Assembly (NCBI GenBank): GCA_946479985.1
Contig: CAMLIF010000132.1
Location: 1 to 9,329, forward strand
Source: an uncultured Flavobacteriales bacterium
Lineage (GTDB): Bacteria > Bacteroidota > Bacteroidia > Flavobacteriales > Crocinitomicaceae
Length of the DNA: 9,329 bases
Reading direction: 5' to 3'
A model generated the notes under the pieces. It saw only the letters and a program-made list of their open reading frames with translations. It was not told the DNA's origin and did no database searches. Within the stretch, counting starts at the first letter, position 1; every line of letters starts with the position of its first letter. A program made the translations under genes and the position numbers. Below, piece by piece: positions 1 through 4,690 of the stretch.

Positions 1-77
1 ACGAATGATCCGTCCGGAGTTTGAAACGCTACGTTTTCAAGCGTTGGCAAAATGGTTTTGATTTCTGAAAGTTTCAT
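1..77 (-). CDS. DUF6428 family protein, N-terminal fragment (cut by window edge)
   Basis: An ATG at 77 opens a frame of 25 codons that runs off the left edge, so only the N-terminus is visible. It begins MKLSEIKTILPTLENVAF, followed by a Thr-Pro-Asp-Gly-Ser-Phe stretch. This matches my memory of the start of DUF6428 proteins, small Bacteroidota proteins of unknown function encoded in arsenic-resistance clusters. The start lies 17 bp after the stop of the ArsR gene on the same strand, so the two are probably co-transcribed. Family knowledge predicts an arsenate reductase-like phosphatase and an arsenite permease further downstream, outside this window. The assignment rests on a short stretch and the position next to arsR. 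Confidence 0.7.
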   Translation of the reverse strand, partial: MKLSEIKTILPTLENVAFQTPDGSF

Positions 78-94
78 GAATTTGTAATTTTAAT

Positions 95-427
95 TTAACA
101 ACAAGATTTTTCTTTAATGTCCAATTGGAGTGCAGTATTGGTAAAGTATTGCTGCAATCCGGAAATAGCTTCTTTGTCTACGCAGTAACAAATTGCCGTT
201 CCTTCGATGCTCCCTTTTATTAGTCCAGCATTTTTCAACTCTTTTAGATGCTGTGATACCGTGGGTTGTGCTAAAGGCAATTCATTTACAATGTCTCCGC
301 AAATACAGGTATCAACTTTAATCAGGTATTCCATGATGGCAATACGTGCTGGATGCCCCAGGGCTTTCATCCTGTTAGCCAATTTGTTTTGTTCTTCTGA
401 AAAATGGTCTGTTTTAGTTGCCCCCAT
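95..427 (-). CDS. arsR: ArsR/SmtB-family metalloregulatory repressor
   Basis: This is a 110-residue winged helix-turn-helix repressor of the ArsR/SmtB family, which leaves its operator when it binds metal or metalloid. The N-terminal helix carries the family hallmark LANRMKALGHPARIAIMEYL (about 16-35). The recognition helix region is PLAQPTVSQHLKELKNAG (51-68), followed by the wing. The pair C41-I-C43 sits where E. coli ArsR has its arsenite-binding CVC motif. C80/C82 and a terminal C109-C110 are further possible ligands. The frame stays open to 565, but I chose the ATG at 427 because the family begins about here and the extra 46 residues would be translated from the palindromic operator and AT-rich promoter DNA. 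The downstream DUF6428 start favours arsenic sensing. The metal itself is inferred, not shown. Confidence 0.9.
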   Translation of the reverse strand: MGATKTDHFSEEQNKLANRMKALGHPARIAIMEYLIKVDTCICGDIVNELPLAQPTVSQHLKELKNAGLIKGSIEGTAICYCVDKEAISGLQQYFTNTALQLDIKEKSCC

Positions 428-445
428 GCCTATCGCTTTATAACT

Positions 446-465
446 ATATTGCAATATTACGATAT
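446..465 (-). promoter_or_regulatory. Candidate ArsR operator overlapping its own promoter
   Basis: A perfect 12-bp palindrome, ATATTGCAATAT (446-457), is part of a wider 20-bp imperfect palindrome at 446-465 with 16 of 20 symmetric positions. It ends 19 bp before the arsR start at 427, a normal place for autorepression, and its AT-rich symmetry fits ArsR/SmtB operators. On the minus strand TAATATTG (459-452) resembles the Bacteroidota -7 element TAnnTTTG, with a TTG at 484-482 about 22 bp upstream. That would place the operator on the promoter. Palindromes arise easily in such AT-rich DNA, so this is a candidate only. Confidence 0.5.
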
Positions 466-565
466 ATATTTTAAACCGATACAATTTTAAAAAAAGTTTC
501 CACGATTTATTGAGCAACGAAGGTTCTTCGGATGATTTTCTGCTGATGATATAAGAATAAAACAA

Positions 566-850
566 TACCCCCCCACCAAACAGCGGGCAGTTATTTTTTG
601 CAGCTCAGTATACCAGATTGCTAATCAGGAAACTTCGAAAAGAAGTCGGCAATGAAACGGTTTTATTTTTGTCCTGCACAGCATGTGTCCCTCATATATT
701 TTGGAAAAGTGAAATAGAACCAAAAAAACATTGTCTTCTTAAGTGTTGAGGCAATACTGAAAAGCTTGTAGATCTGCACGAAAAGGCGTGAGTTTGAGGA
801 ATTCGCTTTTCCTTTTTGTCCCGGGCAGAATTCATTACTTCATTTTCCTT
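566..850. other. Intergenic stretch with no supported gene
   Basis: No coding frame here has a plausible start, composition or recognisable motif on either strand. A run of seven C sits just after 566. An imperfect hairpin lies at 780-811 (GAAAAGGCG against CGCTTTTC, one bulge), followed on the plus strand by a T-rich run. Its right arm resembles the right arm of the inverted repeat at 2948-2997, so it may be a decayed relative. Otherwise I see nothing in it. Confidence 0.5.
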
Positions 851-856
851 GAGATG

Positions 857-920
857 ACGAAGAGAAAGTCATATAAAATCGGAAAAGCTGCCGAGGATTC
901 CCACAGCCTTTCTACTTCGT
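857..920 (-). repeat. Inverted repeat beside repeat copy 1
   Basis: ACGAAGAGAAAG (857-868) pairs with CTTTCTACTTCGT (908-920) with a single bulged base. Inside it GGAAAAGCTG (881-890) can alternatively pair with CAGCCTTTC (904-912). On the minus strand it follows the 3' end of repeat copy 1 by 4 bp. It therefore holds the same position as the inverted repeats beside copies 2 and 3, though the sequence is unrelated. It lacks a good U-tract, so termination is doubtful. Confidence 0.4.
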
Positions 921-924
921 TGTC

Positions 925-1116
925 CCCACGACTGGATTAAACATCTAAATGATATGAGCTTTTACCCAAGCATAAAACTCTGAAAATGTTTCACATTTCC
1001 TCGGATTTTTTTATTCCAACCATTCTCAAAAAAGTTTGAAATGACCTACAATAAAAAAGCCCGACACTGGGTGTCAGACTTCTTTCATGCGCAAGTCAGT
1101 TCACAGTTCGAACCAA
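925..1116 (-). repeat. Dispersed 3'-flanking repeat, copy 1
   Basis: This is copy 1 of a repeat of about 193 bp present three times in the window in one orientation. On the minus strand it starts TTGGTTCGAAC and ends near CCAGTCGTGGG. It begins 5 bp after the stop codon of the beta-propeller gene. Bases 925-1020 are identical to 2998-3093 in copy 2, while the rest differs at about 14 positions. It contains an intrinsic terminator (1051-1080), a hairpin around 1022-1045, and a short stem AAATGT-TTC-ACATTT (984-998). The reading frame that is open in copy 3 is broken here by an insertion and stop codons. The name and family are unknown to me. Confidence 0.85.
1051..1080 (-). terminator. Intrinsic terminator of the beta-propeller gene (inside repeat copy 1)
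   Basis: On the minus strand AGTCTGACAC (1080-1071) pairs with GTGTCGGGCT (1067-1058), including two G-T wobbles, around a 3-base loop. A TTTTTTATT tract follows. This is a canonical rho-independent terminator about 40 bp after the stop codon at 1122. The equivalent hairpin is preserved in copies 2 and 3. Confidence 0.8.
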
Positions 1117-1121
1117 TAATA

Positions 1122-2828
1122 TTAATTTTTCACCACTTTAATAAGATACTCACCGGATGCGTTTTTTACGCGGACAAAGTACAGTCCCTGATTATCTGTT
1201 AAATTCATTTTTACCTCACTCGTGTTGTAAAAAGTCTCTTTTTTGATCAATACGCCCGAAATATCTATCAGTTCTATTTCTATACTCGGGGAGTACGCTC
1301 CGAGATCAATGGATAGCGAACCCGTGGTTGGATTGGGCCATACCTGCAGTTGTGGCAACAGAGATTCTGAAAATCCGGCAACCGCACTACCCCATTTTAC
1401 AACATACGCATCCTGATTGGCTAGTCCTGTAAGCTGCGTAACACCAGTTCCCGGATCGAAGTCTCCAGTTCCGGTATAGCTTCCCACCAAATAAACGAAC
1501 CCGTCCTGACTTAGAGTAATTTCAGTGGCGTAACAATTATTATCCGGTGCAATAACACCAGCCCATTCATAATCGCCTGAAGCGCTGAACTTCTCAGCAA
1601 AGATTGCGGGGGTTCCCTCTGCCGCAGTGGAAAACATGGCCACTCCCGGTCCCGGATCGAGGTCGATGGTGTCATGTATATTTCCAGTCAGGTAAACATC
1701 TCCGGAGTCGTGCGTTACAAGGGCACGTGCGAAGTCCTGATTTTGAGAACCAATCTGTTTAACCCATGTGAGGGTGCCACCATCGCTGAGTTTGAGCAGA
1801 AATATATCAGCCTGACCAACGGAGGTCAAAGAGAGCGTTGCGGGTCCCGGGTCGAAATCAACAGTTTCAGTAAATGTACCGAACAGGTAAACTGCTCCGT
1901 TGACATTTGCGTCTACATCCTGGCAATAGTCATTGTCGGTTGAGCCCATGGTCTGAGCCCAGATAAGATCGCCTGCAGAGGAAAGCTTCTGAATAAAAAT
2001 ATCCGATCCACCGGCTGAAGTATGGTTATCCGTTCCTGCGCCGGGATCGAAATCCACCGTATCATAAAAATACCCGGTAATGTAAAGGTTCCCGGCATCA
2101 TCAGTACTCAAGGCGCGCGTGTATTCATCAGCCTGGCCACCAAGCTGCTTTACCCAGGTAAAATCACCCGAATTTGTCAGCTTGAGTATAAAGCTTTCAT
2201 AGCTGTTGTTGTTTACACTCGTAAGATTGGATGTCCCTGCTCCCGGATCAAAATCCACAGTGCCGCTAAAAATACCGGTTACGTAAACATTTCCTGTTCC
2301 ATCAAGTGTAAGGTCGTGGGCATAATCTCCAAAAGTAGAACCTATTTTATTCGCCCAAAGGAAGTTTCCGCCGGAATCCAGTTTCACTATAAATGCGTCA
2401 TAGTTTCCTGCCGTTGTAAGTATGGTGGATCCCACCCCTGGATCGAAATCTACCTGATCGGAAAAATAGCCTGTAATGAAAATGTTGCCGTCAGAATCAA
2501 TTTCCATCCCGTACGGAACGTCATCCGCGATACCACCGATCTGTTTAACCCAAATCAGTTCTCCTGCGGGATTGAGTTTCTGAATGAAAATATCATAATT
2601 CCCTGCAGAGGAAAGGTTCGTGACGCCATTTCCGGGATCAAAGTCTCCTGTAGATGAAAAGATTCCTGCTGTATAAACGTTTCCCTGCGGATCAGTTACC
2701 ACAGCCTGCGCCCGGTCGACGCTAAACGAGCCCATGCTTCTGGCCCATGAAAACTCTTGTGAATAAACAGTTCCGACTGTGAAAGTTAAAGCTGTTAAGA
2801 GCATGTAGACACTTTGTTTCATATTCAT
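1122..2828 (-). CDS. Secreted SBBP-repeat beta-propeller protein with T9SS C-terminal sorting domain
   Basis: This 568-residue protein is probably exported and then surface-anchored or released by the type IX secretion system. Residues 1-23 form a signal peptide (hydrophobic MLLTALTFTVGTVYS, likely cleaved before QEF). Seven repeats follow, each 65-67 residues and marked by a D-F/L-DPG motif at 62, 127, 192, 259, 324, 389 and 456. Each unit has the order VYxTGxF..VDFDPG..(D)xFIxKL...G.xxWxxxxG. This is the SBBP (seven-bladed beta-propeller) pattern, and seven units would close one propeller. Residues about 494-568 (from LQVWPNPTTGSLSIDL to the terminal lysine-rich strand) are a type A T9SS sorting domain. 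The start could be M1 or M3. It has its own terminator in repeat copy 1, and its upstream neighbour is separated by repeat copy 2, so it is probably monocistronic. Ligand and role are unknown, and nothing links it to metal handling. Confidence 0.9.
   Translation of the reverse strand: MNMKQSVYMLLTALTFTVGTVYSQEFSWARSMGSFSVDRAQAVVTDPQGNVYTAGIFSSTGDFDPGNGVTNLSSAGNYDIFIQKLNPAGELIWVKQIGGIADDVPYGMEIDSDGNIFITGYFSDQVDFDPGVGSTILTTAGNYDAFIVKLDSGGNFLWANKIGSTFGDYAHDLTLDGTGNVYVTGIFSGTVDFDPGAGTSNLTSVNNNSYESFILKLTNSGDFTWVKQLGGQADEYTRALSTDDAGNLYITGYFYDTVDFDPGAGTDNHTSAGGSDIFIQKLSSAGDLIWAQTMGSTDNDYCQDVDANVNGAVYLFGTFTETVDFDPGPATLSLTSVGQADIFLLKLSDGGTLTWVKQIGSQNQDFARALVTHDSGDVYLTGNIHDTIDLDPGPGVAMFSTAAEGTPAIFAEKFSASGDYEWAGVIAPDNNCYATEITLSQDGFVYLVGSYTGTGDFDPGTGVTQLTGLANQDAYVVKWGSAVAGFSESLLPQLQVWPNPTTGSLSIDLGAYSPSIEIELIDISGVLIKKETFYNTSEVKMNLTDNQGLYFVRVKNASGEYLIKVVKN
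1451..2650 (-). repeat. Sevenfold internal tandem repeat of the propeller gene
   Basis: Seven units of about 195-201 bp recur inside the gene. They show on the plus strand as near-identical copies of CCCGGATCGAAATC near 1451, 1654, 1848, 2041, 2243, 2438 and 2634, which encode the (D)FDPG motif. Conservation is highest at this motif and lower elsewhere, so these are old protein repeats rather than a fresh expansion. The span given runs from the first to the last of these markers. Confidence 0.8.
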
Positions 2829-2947
2829 TGATTTTCAGTATTGTTGTAAAACACCATTTACTGCAAAGAAACACTAATACCACATACAGCGAAATACGTC
2901 ATATGCAGTATTCTCAGGATAGACGAGGCAAAATCGCCAGAGTAACT

Positions 2948-2997
2948 CACAAAAAGAAAAAGCGAATCGCTACCGCAACCCGCTTTTTCTTTTTGTG
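2948..2997. repeat. Perfect 17-bp inverted repeat abutting repeat copy 2
   Basis: CACAAAAAGAAAAAGCG (2948-2964) is the exact reverse complement of CGCTTTTTCTTTTTGTG (2981-2997), with a 16-base loop. It abuts the 3' edge of repeat copy 2 as read on the minus strand. On the minus strand the second arm ends in T-rich sequence, so it could act as a second terminator after the one in the repeat. Its pairing is far better than chance would give. It is not homologous to the inverted repeats beside copies 1 and 3. Confidence 0.65.
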
Positions 2998-3192
2998 CCC
3001 ACGACTGGATTAAACATCTAAATGATATGAGCTTTTACCCAAGCATAAAACTCTGAAAATGTTTCACATTTCCTCGGATTTTTTTATTCCAACTATTCTT
3101 CAAACAAGTTTGAAATGGCCTAAAATAAAAAAGTCCGACATTACGTGTCAGACTTTCTTCTGTGCGCAAGTCAGTTCAAAGTTCGAACCAAA
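2998..3192 (-). repeat. Dispersed 3'-flanking repeat, copy 2
   Basis: This copy directly abuts the stop codon of the small membrane-protein gene: its last base is 3192 and the stop codon is 3193-3195. Bases 2998-3093 equal 925-1020 of copy 1 exactly. The minus-strand 5' half resembles copy 3 more closely. Hairpins: terminator at 3132-3154, CAAAC/GTTTG stem around 3095-3118, and AAATGT-TTC-ACATTT as in copy 1. The copy-3 reading frame can be followed (VGLFYFRPFQTCLKN) until a 2-base insertion shifts it. Confidence 0.85.
3122..3156 (-). terminator. Intrinsic terminator of the small membrane-protein gene (inside repeat copy 2)
   Basis: On the minus strand AAAGTCTGACA (3156-3146) pairs with TGTCGGACTTT (3140-3130) with one wobble around a 5-base loop, and TTTTTTATTTTA follows. 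The stem lies about 40 bp after the stop codon at 3193. Where copies 1 and 3 have a G-T wobble, this copy has a Watson-Crick pair, so the stem is preserved despite sequence change. Confidence 0.8.
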
Positions 3193-3573
3193 TTAACGCA
3201 GTTCCTTACCAATTCGACTTTTCCTGAGCTTTTGTAAAATGAAGAACATCAACATAAACAGGAAGCATGAAATGAAATAATAACCTATTCCGTCCAACGG
3301 ATCCGGAATAGTCAACATAGAAACTAGATATCCGATGATACCCGCTATAAATCCAAAAGCTAAACCTATTAATGCGTCCATTATTTTATTACGGTCAGTC
3401 ATTAAAGCAAAATAGATGGTGCTCAACAGGCAGATTGATCCAAATCTTACAAAGTATCCATCGTCTTTTCCGCTATAAAATCTTAAATCATAACTAGCGA
3501 TACGATGATTTATGTAAAGGACCACAACTGTTGTAATCACCAAAAATATAACGAATATAATTTTTTTTGACAT
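3193..3573 (-). CDS. Small four-helix membrane protein of unknown function
   Basis: I do not recognise this 126-residue protein. It has four likely membrane helices: about 4-22 (IIFVIFLVITTVVVLYI), 44-60, 66-89 (LIGLAFGFIAGIIGYLVSML) and 97-115 (YYFISCFLFMLMFFILQ). A polar, charged loop (YSGKDDGYF) lies between helices 1 and 2, and the tail is basic (KLRKSRIGKELR). No catalytic motif is visible. The ATG at 3573 is the natural start, preceded by AT-rich DNA. Only 27 bp separate it from the hairpin at 3601-3631, so its promoter must lie in or over that short gap (TATATTCG just before the start loosely resembles a Bacteroidota -7 box) or else readthrough supplies its transcript. It is flanked on both sides by copies of the intergenic repeat. 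Confidence 0.75.
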   Translation of the reverse strand: MSKKIIFVIFLVITTVVVLYINHRIASYDLRFYSGKDDGYFVRFGSICLLSTIYFALMTDRNKIMDALIGLAFGFIAGIIGYLVSMLTIPDPLDGIGYYFISCFLFMLMFFILQKLRKSRIGKELR

Positions 3574-3600
3574 TGGGCGAATATAAGATTATAAAACCAA

Positions 3601-3631
3601 AAATCCCGATAGAACTACGCTATCGGGATTT
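3601..3631. terminator. Bidirectional-looking hairpin beyond repeat copy 3
   Basis: AAATCCCGATAG (3601-3612) is the perfect reverse complement of CTATCGGGATTT (3620-3631), with a 7-base loop. On the minus strand it is followed by TTTTTGG, and on the plus strand by TAGATTTTTT, so it could terminate in either direction. It lies 14 bp past repeat copy 3 in minus-strand reading and would be a second stop for the metal-efflux operon transcript. Confidence 0.7.
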
Positions 3632-3645
3632 AGATTTTTTAAGTG

Positions 3646-3836
3646 CCCACGACTGGATTACATATCCAACAATATGCGCTTTTAACCAAGCATAGAAGTC
3701 TGAAAACGCTTCGCATTTCCCGACTTTTTCATTTCCACCATTCTTCAAGCAAGCTTGGAATGGCCTGAAATAAAAAAGCCCGACACTGCGTGTCAGACTT
3801 CCTTTTGTGCGCAAGTCAGTTCAAAGTTCGAACCAA
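3646..3836 (-). repeat. Dispersed 3'-flanking repeat, copy 3 (most diverged)
   Basis: This copy is roughly 80% identical by eye to the other two and begins 40 bp after the stop codon of the DUF3703 gene. Its outer ends (CCCACGACTGGATTA and GTTCGAACCAA) are identical to copies 1 and 2, and the middle is where it differs. It holds the terminator at 3771-3799, a stem around 3738-3763 (CAAGC/GCTTG where copy 2 has CAAAC/GTTTG), and AAACGC-TTC-GCATTT at 3704-3718. Only here is a 64-codon minus-strand frame (3814-3620) open through most of the repeat. It ends inside the next hairpin and I do not call it a gene. Confidence 0.8.
3771..3799 (-). terminator. Intrinsic terminator at the end of the metal-efflux operon (inside repeat copy 3)
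   Basis: On the minus strand AGTCTGACAC (3799-3790) pairs with GTGTCGGGCT (3786-3777) around a 3-base loop, followed by TTTTTTATTTC. It lies about 80 bp past the DUF3703 stop codon and is the probable main end of the efflux operon transcript. Confidence 0.75.
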
Positions 3837-3876
3837 AAAAGCTAATTATCTTGATTAAATTCAGTTACCTGACAAT

Positions 3877-4242
3877 TCAAGAATATAAATTGATAATGGC
3901 TTTCAAATCATTTGGAATCTCCATTGGCTTCAATGGTGGAACATCCGCTCCACCAGTATTACCCACGGGTATTTCACCAAGAAATGATTTCACACCCCCA
4001 ACAATCAACCTTGGAAACTGTCCAATGATTTCTTTCAGGTTCTTACGACGAAATGCAAAAAGTAACATTCGCCAATGCGTCCGTGTGTGATCTATTGGCC
4101 ATGCTTGTCCAAGAATATGAGCGCGTTCTAAATGTCGCCAAGCTTTATGTAAATCGTCCTTACGTTCTGCAAGCTTTGACAACTCATATTCCTTCATTAC
4201 TTCTTTTCGTAAACCGCGTGGTATGAATACATGTATTTTCAT
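3877..4242 (-). CDS. DUF3703 family protein
   Basis: This 121-residue soluble protein matches the DUF3703 family as I know it: AWRHLERAHILGQ (34-46), a DHTRTHWRML block (51-60), and the PVGNTGGADVPPLKPMEIP segment (92-110). DUF3703 proteins have no established biochemical role but are often encoded beside heavy-metal efflux and metalloregulator genes. Histidines H37, H42, H52 and H56 are prominent and could be functional, which is inference only. The length is typical and there is no signal peptide or membrane helix, so it should be cytoplasmic. It starts 36 bp after the stop of the HMA-protein gene and is the last gene of the efflux operon, followed by repeat copy 3 with its terminator. Confidence 0.85.
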   Translation of the reverse strand: MKIHVFIPRGLRKEVMKEYELSKLAERKDDLHKAWRHLERAHILGQAWPIDHTRTHWRMLLFAFRRKNLKEIIGQFPRLIVGGVKSFLGEIPVGNTGGADVPPLKPMEIPNDLKAIINLYS

Positions 4243-4278
4243 CTAAATAAGTATTTGACCATTCAAAGATTAGACTGC

Positions 4279-4632
4279 TTACTCTTCCCCCTTACAACAT
4301 CCGTCCCGTTCTTTATATCCATTCGGATCAGCTTTCACTTCGTCAGCATCAAAACCACGTAAGGAAATTTCTTTGCGGATTTGTTCGGGGGTGATTTTCT
4401 TCGTCCAGTAAACAATGGTTGTAGTTTGATCTGCTTCGTTGTATGTTACTAACTGAATTCCCTTTACGAATACCAAATCTCCTTCTAATTTTCCACCGCA
4501 TGTTTCACACACTTTGCAGTGATTGCACGTATTTGGTGTTTTAATTGTGATCGTTTGTCGTTTGGGTGCTTTCTGCGCTGCAAGAAGTTGTGTAGTAAAC
4601 AAAAATGCTATAAATAAAAGTGATCTTATCAT
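4279..4632 (-). CDS. Exported heavy-metal-associated (HMA) domain protein with a four-cysteine cluster
   Basis: This is a 117-residue protein with an N-terminal signal peptide (RSLLFIAFLFTTQLLAAQ, cleavage near A19/Q20), so it should act in the periplasm as a metal-binding protein in the manner of MerP. Residues about 26-100 fit an HMA ferredoxin-like fold: strand QTITIKTP, a cysteine loop, helix, strand TTTIVYW, helix TPEQIRKEISLRGFDADEV. The loop is unusual. In place of a single CxxC it has C36, C39, C42 and C45, each spaced by two residues. The C-terminus carries C112-C113 in a CCxxE motif. It lies between the P1B ATPase (58 bp upstream) and DUF3703 (36 bp downstream), so it probably receives metal exported by the ATPase. 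The absence of a lipobox cysteine suggests a soluble periplasmic protein. Confidence 0.8.
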   Translation of the reverse strand: MIRSLLFIAFLFTTQLLAAQKAPKRQTITIKTPNTCNHCKVCETCGGKLEGDLVFVKGIQLVTYNEADQTTTIVYWTKKITPEQIRKEISLRGFDADEVKADPNGYKERDGCCKGEE

Positions 4633-4690
4633 ATTATGTGTTTTTCTTGTTTTGAACTATTAAAATTAAGGAAACAATGGAATGTACAAG

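Noticed and set aside
428..565. 46-residue N-terminal extension of ArsR from an ATG at 565
   Set aside because: It would cover AT-rich promoter-like DNA and the palindromic operator, and no ArsR family member has such a leader.
1101..1116. GTTCGAAC in the repeats as the T-arm of a tRNA
   Set aside because: The sequence is a simple palindrome. No acceptor, D or anticodon stem can be formed around it in any copy.
2022..2657. Long plus-strand open frame of 211 codons opposite the propeller gene
   Set aside because: It is an antisense shadow created by the repetitive codon use of the propeller gene, and it has no start context or recognisable motif.
2828..3013. Plus-strand frame of 61 codons ahead of the propeller gene
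   Set aside because: It reads through the perfect inverted repeat, giving lysine/arginine and phenylalanine runs. It shows no protein-like pattern.
3620..3814. Open minus-strand frame of 64 codons through repeat copy 3 as a real gene
   Set aside because: It spans an intrinsic terminator and ends inside another hairpin. The same frame is broken by an indel and stops in copies 1 and 2. I kept it only as a coding trace within the repeat finding.
925..3836. Repeats as integron attC sites
   Set aside because: They follow genes as attC sites do, but I see no RYYYAAC/GTTRRRY core sites at the ends. Primary sequence is conserved along the whole 193 bp, and no integrase gene is in view.
925..3836. 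CRISPR array or insertion sequence
   Set aside because: Only three copies are present, spaced by whole genes. There are no short regular spacers, no transposase frame, and no clear target-site duplications at the copy ends.
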